From contig NZ_CALGWU010000066.1 in the NCBI RefSeq assembly GCF_937936315.1, positions 1-8,379 of the forward strand: DNA of 8,379 bases, given 5' to 3'. The stretch's first letter is position 1; each line of letters begins with the position of its first letter. The position numbers and the translations under genes are program-made. Positions 1-5,585 of this stretch are shown in pieces. The notes under the pieces are model-generated. The model worked only from the letters and a program-made list of their open reading frames with translations, searched no databases and was not told where the DNA came from. This DNA is from an uncultured Capnocytophaga sp. (GTDB taxonomy: Bacteria; Bacteroidota; Bacteroidia; Flavobacteriales; Flavobacteriaceae).

Positions 1-79
1 TTTCTTTGATAAAAAGCCTTCTATTAATTTGCAAGAAAACATTGTTGATCTAAAAGACTCGTTGCTGCTTAAATCGAAC
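1..79. other. Window edge, no supported gene
   Basis: This stretch lies downstream of the small membrane protein gene on the minus strand. An open frame on the minus strand begins with an ATG at 42-40 and runs off the window edge after 14 codons (MFSCKLIEGFLSKK), with an in-frame stop upstream at 87-85. It could be the start of the next minus-strand gene, but 14 codons are too few to call. No terminator hairpin or Bacteroidota-type promoter is visible here. Confidence 0.2.
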
Positions 80-340
80 TCACGTTAATATAAGGAATCC
101 AAAAAAAGATTCGTTTTTTTTTTTTTTTAATAAAAAACTACTGATAATCAGACATAAAGGTAAAGCATAAAATAATATAAGACCTACTATAAAACCCCAT
201 CTCCAAGCTTTGTTTGTATCAGCTTTTAACCAATCAATATAAGCTTTTTCTCCAAGTATATAAACTAAGAATGCTATACAAGTTGCAAATATAACAAATG
301 ACAATAGTATAATTACTTTGCATAAAGTTTTAAAGTGCAT
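80..340 (-). CDS. Small two-helix membrane protein, unknown function
   Basis: The predicted protein has 86 residues and I do not recognise its family. It starts MHFKTLCK and has two clear hydrophobic segments, about residues 8-29 and 46-71, separated by a polar stretch containing KAYIDWLKADTNKAWRW. A lysine cluster follows the second segment, so both ends probably face the cytoplasm. I chose the ATG at 340 because it lies 7 bases after the stop of the preceding gene. An upstream in-frame ATG at 373 would add 11 residues but would overlap that gene by 26 bases. The lysines are encoded by a 15-base A run, so the last residues (NESFFGFLILT) depend on the length of that run. It is probably the third gene of an operon with the flavoprotein and the STM3941-like protein. 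That it is a real gene is likely from hydrophobicity and spacing; its role cannot be inferred. Confidence 0.6.
   Translation of the reverse strand: MHFKTLCKVIILLSFVIFATCIAFLVYILGEKAYIDWLKADTNKAWRWGFIVGLILFYALPLCLIISSFLLKKKKNESFFGFLILT
114..128. repeat. 15-base T (A on coding strand) homopolymer
   Basis: Fifteen consecutive T on the plus strand read as A15 within the coding strand of the small membrane protein, spanning its KKKK cluster. Losing one A would end the protein as KKKKTNLFLDSLY; gaining one would give KKKKKRIFFWIPYINVSSI. Such runs are prone to replication and polymerase slippage, and also to sequencing error. Confidence 0.9.
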
Positions 341-347
341 ATTCTTA

Positions 348-878
348 CTAATTTTTATCTTTATAAGTAGCAAAACTTACTAAAAGTAGCGAAACAAGTT
401 CTTTATGACTGATTTTCATTGTAGAACTTGCAATACAAATAGGAGCTCCATACATTTTCTGACTCCATTGCATCATCTTTTTTACAAAAAAGTTCTTTTC
501 ATTAGCAATAAGAGTTCCTGGATTTCTCACTTGTATCAAAATACTCTTATTCCCTTTGATCTCTAATTCTTGAAAGCCTATTATTTCTTGCCAAGGAATA
601 AGATAATACTTTTGTATTCTTATATGTAGGGCTTTTTCATCTATAGCAAGTACCCATTGATTGTTTAGCAAGTTTTTTATAATAAAAAATAGAGCTGTTA
701 AAGCAAAAACCATAACGATAATACTCATAGCTTCTATAAAAACAATGCTCCTTTTGCCATCATTAGATAATTCATTAGCATTCAGAAAACAAAATATCCC
801 TACGGCTAAGAAAATAATGACTAAGAATAGTAAAAAGATGTTTTTCTTTTTACTAGTAAAGATTTCTATTCGCTCCAT
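348..878 (-). CDS. STM3941-like small membrane protein
   Basis: The predicted protein has 176 residues. It begins MERIEIFTSKKK and has two hydrophobic segments, about residues 13-33 and 46-68, followed by a soluble C-terminal part. The order (short N-terminal strand with lysines, two helices, then a region with WVLAIDE, a LIPWQEIIGF motif and a SILIQVRNP strand) is that of the STM3941 family, whose cytosolic part resembles a bacterial PH-like domain. I assign this from memory of the family pattern. The biochemical function of the family is not established. The start is fixed by a TAA stop four codons upstream in the same frame (890-888). The gene begins 4 bases after the stop of the flavoprotein gene, so the two are very likely co-transcribed and possibly translationally coupled. 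It ends with TAG. Nothing in it looks broken. Confidence 0.7.
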   Translation of the reverse strand: MERIEIFTSKKKNIFLLFLVIIFLAVGIFCFLNANELSNDGKRSIVFIEAMSIIVMVFALTALFFIIKNLLNNQWVLAIDEKALHIRIQKYYLIPWQEIIGFQELEIKGNKSILIQVRNPGTLIANEKNFFVKKMMQWSQKMYGAPICIASSTMKISHKELVSLLLVSFATYKDKN

Positions 879-882
879 TGTT

Positions 883-1830
883 TTATTTTAAAGCTGTAAG
901 TCTTTCTATACCTTTATGATACTCTGTTATAATCTCATTGATAACTTCTTGTACACTTTGTACTTTAGTGATAAGTGAAGCTACTTGCCCTATTTCCAAT
1001 TCCCCTTGCTCCATATCTCCTTCAAACATTCCTTGTTTGGTACGACGACTACCTACTAAGGCTTTTAGGTTCTCAATAGTAGCTTTTTGGGTATTATATA
1101 GCTCTTTCACTTGTTCATAAAAACCATTCTTTAGTAATCTCACAGGGGCTAATTCTTTTAGTGTAAGTTCTGTATCTCCTTCACCAGCTGCTATAACCTT
1201 CTCTTTGAATGCGGGGTGTACAGACGCTTCAGTAGTAGCTACAAATCTACTACCTATTTGCACACCATCAGCTCCCAATGCTATTGCAGCTAACATACCA
1301 CTACCTGTAGCGATTCCTCCCGCTGCAATAAGTGGAACTTCTAATACTCTACGCACCGCAGGAATGAGCACCATTGTGCTGGTTTCTTCACGTCCATTGT
1401 GGCCACCTGCTTCAAAACCTTCTGCTACTACCGCATCAACACCTGCTGCTTGTGCTTTGAGGGCAAACTTACTACTACTCACTACGTGAGCTACTTTTAT
1501 ACCTTCTTTTTGTAATAAAGAAGTATAAGTAGCTGGATTTCCTGCTGAAGTAAATACAATTTTTACTCCCTCGCGTAAAATCACTTCAATAGCCTTGTCC
1601 ATTTCGGGGTACATAATTGGTATATTTACTCCAAAAGGTTTATCAGTAGCCGCTTTGCACTTGCGTATGTGTTCTACAAGGGTTTCGGGATGCATAGAGC
1701 CTGCGCCCAATAGTCCCAAACCGCCTGCATTGCTCACTGCTGAGGCTAATCGCCACCCACTTGCCCATATCATTCCTCCCTGAATGATAGGATATTGAAT
1801 ATTAAAAAGTTCTGTAATACGTGTTTTCAT
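883..1830 (-). CDS. NAD(P)H-dependent flavin oxidoreductase, FabK / nitronate monooxygenase family
   Basis: The 315-residue protein is a full-length TIM-barrel FMN enzyme of the 2-nitropropane dioxygenase superfamily. Visible FMN-site motifs in order are YPIIQGGM (residues 13-20), NAGGLG (34-39), PFGVNI (65-70), TSAGNP (94-99), EGFEAGGHNG (137-146) with the conserved histidine at 144, AAGGIATG (169-176) and GADGVQIGSRF (186-196). Members either oxidise alkyl nitronates using oxygen or, as FabK, reduce trans-2-enoyl-ACP in fatty acid synthesis. The N-terminus MKTRITEL, the EAGGH block and the GQ(V/I)A(S/G)L segment near residue 281 resemble streptococcal FabK closely, so an enoyl-ACP reductase role is possible. 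Sequence alone does not decide. The start is fixed by a TAG two codons upstream (1836-1834). It leads a tight group with two small membrane protein genes. It has no clear promoter of the TAnnTTTG type in the 104 bases upstream. Confidence 0.92.
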   Translation of the reverse strand: MKTRITELFNIQYPIIQGGMIWASGWRLASAVSNAGGLGLLGAGSMHPETLVEHIRKCKAATDKPFGVNIPIMYPEMDKAIEVILREGVKIVFTSAGNPATYTSLLQKEGIKVAHVVSSSKFALKAQAAGVDAVVAEGFEAGGHNGREETSTMVLIPAVRRVLEVPLIAAGGIATGSGMLAAIALGADGVQIGSRFVATTEASVHPAFKEKVIAAGEGDTELTLKELAPVRLLKNGFYEQVKELYNTQKATIENLKALVGSRRTKQGMFEGDMEQGELEIGQVASLITKVQSVQEVINEIITEYHKGIERLTALK

Positions 1831-1880
1831 TGTCTATAATTTAAAATTATTATCATCATCAAGTTCCTAAAAAGGATTAT

Positions 1881-1911
1881 AACTAACTTCAAAATACTAT
1901 CTAAGTTAGTT
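1881..1911. terminator. 9-bp inverted repeat, possible weak terminator
   Basis: AACTAACTT at 1881-1889 pairs perfectly with AAGTTAGTT at 1903-1911 around a 13-base loop. It lies between the end of the interrupted lipoprotein frame and the start of the flavoprotein gene. The stem is AT-rich and no long U run follows immediately on the minus strand (TATAATCC comes first, then TTTTT), so termination would be inefficient. It may separate the two transcription units, or be chance in AT-rich DNA. Confidence 0.3.
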
Positions 1912-1934
1912 TTACTATTATATTCCTAACTTCC

Positions 1935-2459
1935 TTACTCTTTCCACTGGTATATAGGATATTTTGATTTCTTTATATCCATACTATCAATAAGCATCCT
2001 ATAAAGACTATTATCGTGTTGTAAATTCCAAATAAACATCTTCTTTTTATCCTTTTCTATTACGGTATTTCTATATCATTCAAGAGTTAGTGTATTCCAT
2101 TTAATAAGTTGATTCTCTTCAAAATCTACATAAGAGCTTTCTTTACTTGATGTAAAATATATCTTGGTATCACCTTGTTCAATACTATCTAGATAGTAAT
2201 CCATACTCAATTTATCTATTATATAGTCTTTCTAGATTGTTAAGGAAGATAGAGTATCTATTTCAATCCGTTGTTCATTAGAAACTAAGGCTCTATAAAA
2301 AGCTTTTATTGGAATCTTTTCTAAAACACTATCATTATTTACTACTATTTCCTTAATACTATCCTATTCGTGATCTATTGTGTTTTTCTGTACATTAGAT
2401 GATTGTCCACAAGCGGTAAAAAGCAATAAAAATGATATATAAAAATATTTTGCAGTCAT
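1935..2459 (-). pseudogene. Lipoprotein reading frame interrupted by three in-frame stop codons
   Basis: Translating the minus strand from the ATG at 2459 gives a single frame of 174 codons ending in TAA at 1937-1935. The first 16 residues form a signal peptide (MTAKYFYISFLLLFTA) followed by a lipobox cysteine, C17, so the product would be a lipoprotein. The frame is broken by TAG at codon 32 (2366-2364), TAG at codon 76 (2234-2232) and TGA at codon 128 (2078-2076), with no frameshift anywhere. Between the stops the translation looks protein-like and hydrophilic, with segments such as DSIKEIVVNNDSVLEKIP, KAFYRALVSNEQRIEIDTL, YLDSIEQGDTKIYFTSS and KKMFIWNLQHDNSLYRMLID. Residues after C17 (GQSSNVQKN) lack the acidic surface-export signal described in Capnocytophaga, so it would have faced the periplasm. 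It starts 6 bases after the stop of the 389-residue gene, implying one operon. TAG and TGA serve as normal stops in neighbouring genes, so a recently inactivated gene is the simplest reading. Confidence 0.8.
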
Positions 2460-2465
2460 TATATT

Positions 2466-3635
2466 CTAACGTTTATTTAAATTTTCCTTATGCGGGTAAT
2501 AATGATTACCAAACTTATCAAACACATTATCAACTTCCTCTGTAATATCCGATATTACATACCATTGTTCCCAAACATCACCCAAAAAATTATGTGCTCC
2601 CGTTATAATCCACGCTATATTTCCTTCTACCCCAAATCGCGGACTGAGTTGTATATGGCTAAACACTTCTTCACCTACTAATTTAGGAAAGTATTGCTCT
2701 TGATAAGCCTTTGCTATTTTTAGTGCTTTTCCTTTGCTGAGGTGTATCCTTCTACCTTTAGAGAAAAGTTGTTTATCATACGAATCTTTTTTAAATCCTT
2801 GAGAAAAGTAAAGTATATAACGCAAACATTCCATCTCGTATTGCAGTTCCTCATCAGCGAATCCCTCTGAGGTATGTATATCCTTGCCATCCATCTGCAT
2901 CTTTACATCTATCACATCAATCACTGCTTGCCAAATAGTGCTTTCAAAACCTCTTTCCTTTCTGATACAATATTGTAACAATACCTCTAAAGCCCTTAGC
3001 AATTCATAAATAGCTTTTTCCTCAAAATCTGTCTTATCTAGGATTTTCTTATCGATACCTTGTAGAACTTCATAATATTGTTGCATCTTTTCTTTGTTCC
3101 ACAAACTATTCTCATCTATTACCTGCCATAAATAATCCAAAATATCCCTTAAGCACGCTACTTCTTCTGTATCAAAAAAGATAGTTAATACATCACTACA
3201 CCTCTCCCATAGTCTTTCTACTATCCAGCACCCCCAAAAAAGCAGATTATATTCTGGAATACTTGCAGTCTCTCTTCTGATTAGTTTTGTATAACTGTCA
3301 AAATCCTTGATAGAAATCTCAACCCGCCATACTTCAGCACGTATATTCTCAACTACCATCCCTAAGAAATCTTTCTGTTCAGGGAAAAATGCTCTTATCT
3401 TCATTAGATAGTAAGCAAAATTATAGTATACTTCTCTATAAGAAGGAGCTTCAAATACATTCTGCTGATGAGAAATATCAATCCTCTCTACCATATCAAA
3501 AAATAAAGTAGGGTGCTCTTTGATTTCCTTTTCCCAAAAATTCATAAGGCACTTTATATAATGGCACTCTTTCTCTATATCTAAAAAAGTACCCTCCTTA
3601 CTAAACGCTTCATATAATCCAACCAGTCCTTCCAT
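2466..3635 (-). CDS. Hypothetical cytosolic protein, 389 residues
   Basis: I do not recognise this protein. It has no signal peptide or membrane helix. Residues about 1-285 are predicted mostly helical, rich in aromatic and acidic residues, with several cysteines (24, 29, 136, 146, 161, 223, 270). Residues about 299-382 look like a separate small alpha/beta domain: a helix (KGKALKIAKAYQEQYFP), then strands including NIAWIITGAHNF and EQWYVISDITEEVDNVFD. That layout loosely recalls the small NTF2-like or PepSY-like domains seen in immunity proteins, but this is only a pattern impression. The start is fixed by TAG three codons upstream (3644-3642). It begins just 9 bases after a terminator-like hairpin and has no Shine-Dalgarno sequence. 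It ends in TAG 6 bases before the interrupted lipoprotein frame, so the two probably formed one accessory cassette inserted between housekeeping-type genes. Confidence 0.75.
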   Translation of the reverse strand: MEGLVGLYEAFSKEGTFLDIEKECHYIKCLMNFWEKEIKEHPTLFFDMVERIDISHQQNVFEAPSYREVYYNFAYYLMKIRAFFPEQKDFLGMVVENIRAEVWRVEISIKDFDSYTKLIRRETASIPEYNLLFWGCWIVERLWERCSDVLTIFFDTEEVACLRDILDYLWQVIDENSLWNKEKMQQYYEVLQGIDKKILDKTDFEEKAIYELLRALEVLLQYCIRKERGFESTIWQAVIDVIDVKMQMDGKDIHTSEGFADEELQYEMECLRYILYFSQGFKKDSYDKQLFSKGRRIHLSKGKALKIAKAYQEQYFPKLVGEEVFSHIQLSPRFGVEGNIAWIITGAHNFLGDVWEQWYVISDITEEVDNVFDKFGNHYYPHKENLNKR

Positions 3636-3643
3636 AAAATTCT

Positions 3644-3679
3644 AAAAAAGGGTTGCCTTTTTAATAGACAACCCTTTTT
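3644..3679 (-). terminator. Rho-independent terminator of the glycosyltransferase gene
   Basis: AAAAAGGGTTG at 3645-3655 and CAACCCTTTTT at 3669-3679 form an 11-bp perfect stem with a 13-base loop. Read on the minus strand the stem ends in a run of six U, as expected of an intrinsic terminator. It lies 27 bases past the glycosyltransferase stop codon. The stem is symmetric in its A and T flanks, so it could work in both directions. It also lies within 9 bases of the next start codon. Confidence 0.8.
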
Positions 3680-3706
3680 AATTTATATTCTAATTTACTA
3701 ATCTAA

Positions 3707-5191
3707 TCAGGCTTTTGAGGTAAGTGATTTGAAAAATACGAATCCAAAACCTAAAGTAAGCATACAGTGGAAAGGAAACATACCAAAGTCATTAAGACGA
3801 ACAGCACTATATAATCCAAAAGCAAAGTACAACATTAGCAAAAACTCTACTATCATATTAGGCGATAGTTTAGTGTTGATATATTTATTGTTTTTCCAGC
3901 TATCACTTAGCGAACTTATATTGAACTTAGGGGTACGTACAAACTCGCTGCGTTTGCCACTATGTCCTTCAAGTACAGCAATAGTATTGTGGAAAGAAAA
4001 TCCTAAAGCCACTGAGAAGAATGTAAAGAATAGCTTCACATAGTTCAAAAAGTCATCAAAAGTCTTCCCTTGCAAGTTCTTATAAGTAAACCAATAGCAG
4101 ATAAACAAAATAATAGTACTTGTAATAAAGAAACTAGTGAAGTGGAATATCCATCCTAAATGACCATATTGATTTTTGAGGTATAACATTGGGATACTGA
4201 AAATAGCAGTGATAAACACCCATAAAAACATTGAACTATTCAAGAGGTGCATTACTCCGTGAAATTTAGTTTTCCATCCAATATTTTTAGCAGCAAGTAA
4301 ACGACCTACACTTTTTCGGAAGTTTTCAGCTCCTCCTTTGTTCCAACGGAATTGTTGTGAGCGTGCTGCCGAGATAACTACAGGAAGTTCAGCAGGAGTT
4401 TCAACATCTTCCAAATATTTGAATTTCCAATTTTTCAATTGAGCGCGATAACTAAGGTCAAGGTCTTCGGTTAGAGTATCACCTTCCCAGTTACCTGCAT
4501 CATATATACACGTTTTGCGCCAAATACCTGCAGTACCATTGAAATTGATAAAATAGCCTTTAGAGTTACGCCCTACTTGTTCAAGAGTGAAGTGAACATC
4601 AAGAGCTAGGGCTTGTATTTTAGTAAGGATAGAGTAATTACGATTGATGTGTCCCCAACGGGTTTGTACTACCCCTATTTCAGGATCTTTGAAGTAAATA
4701 ACAGTACGTTTAAGCCAGTCAGGTTGTGGTAAAAAATCAGCATCGAAGATAGCTATAAAATCACCTTTAGCAATAGCTAAACCTTCTTTTAGAGCTCCTG
4801 CTTTGAAACCTTGACGTTTTTCACGTCGTATATGCTGAATATCTAAGCCTGTAGCTTGCAAATTTTTGATAATTTCAGCTGTTTCAGCTACTGATTCGTC
4901 AGTAGAATCATCAAGTACTTGTATTTCAAGTTTAGTACGTGGATACTCTAGTTTTGCAATATTTTCAAGTAAACGAGGTACTACATACTTTTCATTGTAA
5001 AGTGGTAATTGGATGGTTACGTAAGGTATCTCTTTAGGGTCAAGGAGGTTAAACTTAGGAGACTCATCATTTTGTTTGCGGTGTTTTAAATAGTTCAGTA
5101 GCAAACTAAGCATTGAAAGACTATATAAAAAAATGCCTATCAAAGCTGTACAATAGATAATAATAATTGTGTAATTAATAAATGTTGCCAT
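3707..5191 (-). CDS. Membrane-bound family 2 glycosyltransferase, cellulose synthase / CslA-like
   Basis: The 494-residue protein is a processive-type GT2 enzyme that would transfer sugars from a nucleotide-sugar to a growing beta-linked polysaccharide at the inner membrane. An N-terminal membrane helix (about residues 7-34) is followed by the cytosolic catalytic domain with all expected motifs: LPLYNE (62-67), DDSTDES with D94 and D95, DAD (150-152) for metal and nucleotide-sugar binding, TEDLDL (241-246) with the putative catalytic base D243, and QQFRW (279-283), the QxxRW signature of processive enzymes. About five further membrane helices follow (roughly 313-337, 348-370, 383-404, 446-466, 471-490). 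The overall pattern resembles plant CslA beta-mannan synthases and bacterial relatives; the actual sugar and product are unknown. The start is fixed by TAA two codons upstream (5197-5195). It has its own promoter, ends in TGA and is followed by a terminator, so it appears monocistronic. Confidence 0.93.
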   Translation of the reverse strand: MATFINYTIIIIYCTALIGIFLYSLSMLSLLLNYLKHRKQNDESPKFNLLDPKEIPYVTIQLPLYNEKYVVPRLLENIAKLEYPRTKLEIQVLDDSTDESVAETAEIIKNLQATGLDIQHIRREKRQGFKAGALKEGLAIAKGDFIAIFDADFLPQPDWLKRTVIYFKDPEIGVVQTRWGHINRNYSILTKIQALALDVHFTLEQVGRNSKGYFINFNGTAGIWRKTCIYDAGNWEGDTLTEDLDLSYRAQLKNWKFKYLEDVETPAELPVVISAARSQQFRWNKGGAENFRKSVGRLLAAKNIGWKTKFHGVMHLLNSSMFLWVFITAIFSIPMLYLKNQYGHLGWIFHFTSFFITSTIILFICYWFTYKNLQGKTFDDFLNYVKLFFTFFSVALGFSFHNTIAVLEGHSGKRSEFVRTPKFNISSLSDSWKNNKYINTKLSPNMIVEFLLMLYFAFGLYSAVRLNDFGMFPFHCMLTLGFGFVFFKSLTSKA

Positions 5192-5220
5192 AAATTATTG
5201 TTTTATGTTCTTTTATTTTG

Positions 5221-5250
5221 CAAAAGTACGTGTTTTTTTGAATACGCCAA
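5221..5250 (-). promoter_or_regulatory. Promoter of the glycosyltransferase gene
   Basis: On the minus strand TTG (5250-5248) and TACTTTTG (5228-5221) are separated by 19 bases. This fits the Bacteroidota sigma-ABfr consensus, TTG at -33 and TAnnTTTG at -7, with a perfect -7 element. Transcription would begin about 20-25 bases ahead of the ATG at 5191. Confidence 0.8.
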
Positions 5251-5510
5251 GAAAAAAAAGAATTATTTTTTAGAAAACATTTTTAAATAACTGATTTTTA
5301 AAGTGTAAAAAATTAACTACTCTTGTAAATCAGGCTATTATCTATTTCAAAACAAAACCTCGTTTTTCTTTGTATATTCCGCAGAAATAGCCATTTAACT
5401 TCTATCTAATTTGCTAAAATATTTTAGCTAATTGCTAATAGAAAATTATTAATTACATATTGAATATCAAAAACTTAAAAAAAATCAAAAAAAAAACATC
5501 AACTTTTTTA
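5251..5510. promoter_or_regulatory. Divergent intergenic region with palindrome and short repeats
   Basis: This very AT-rich gap between the two divergent promoters contains no open frame worth calling. GCTAAAATATTTTAGC at 5413-5428 is a perfect 16-base palindrome. TTGCTAA occurs at 5411-5417 and again at 5432-5438, 21 bases apart, which is about two helical turns. GGCTATT (5333-5339) and CTATTTC (5342-5348) are each complementary to part of GAAATAGCC (5384-5392). Any of these could bind a regulator, but nothing ties them to a known one. Confidence 0.4.
5469..5496. other. Phased A-tracts upstream of the gyrA promoter
   Basis: Runs of A at 5469-5473, 5477-5484 and 5487-5496 have centres about 9.5 and 11 bases apart, near the helical repeat. 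A T6 run at 5504-5509 and an A7 run at 5521-5527 continue the pattern less regularly. Phased A-tracts bend DNA and can act like UP elements when they lie immediately upstream of a core promoter, as here. Confidence 0.5.
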
Positions 5511-5540
5511 TTGCTATCTCAAAAAAACTTTGTATCTTAG
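5511..5540 (+). promoter_or_regulatory. gyrA promoter
   Basis: TTG at 5511-5513 and TATCTTAG at 5533-5540 are separated by 19 bases, the same spacing as in the glycosyltransferase promoter. The -7 element matches TAnnTTTG at all but one position (A for the third T). The leader to the ATG at 5586 would be roughly 40 bases and has no Shine-Dalgarno sequence, which is usual for this phylum. Confidence 0.75.
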
Positions 5541-5585
5541 CCCGCTAATTGTAATAAAAACCTTACTTTTATATAGTAAATAATT

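Noticed and set aside
80..373. ATG at 373 as the start of the small membrane protein
   Set aside because: It would overlap the preceding gene by 26 bases, and the added residues simply come from that gene's end in another frame; the ATG at 340 fits operon spacing better.
661..1783. Plus-strand open frames opposite the STM3941-like and flavoprotein genes
   Set aside because: They lie antisense to well-supported coding sequence, lack protein-like composition and have no start signals.
1935..2459. Genetic code reassignment of TAG or TGA to explain the interrupted lipoprotein
   Set aside because: TAG ends the 389-residue and STM3941-like genes and TGA ends the glycosyltransferase and small membrane protein genes, and gyrA contains neither internally, so both work as normal stops here.
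3729..4043. Plus-strand open frame opposite the glycosyltransferase C-terminus
   Set aside because: It is antisense to conserved membrane helices of a complete gene and has no promoter.
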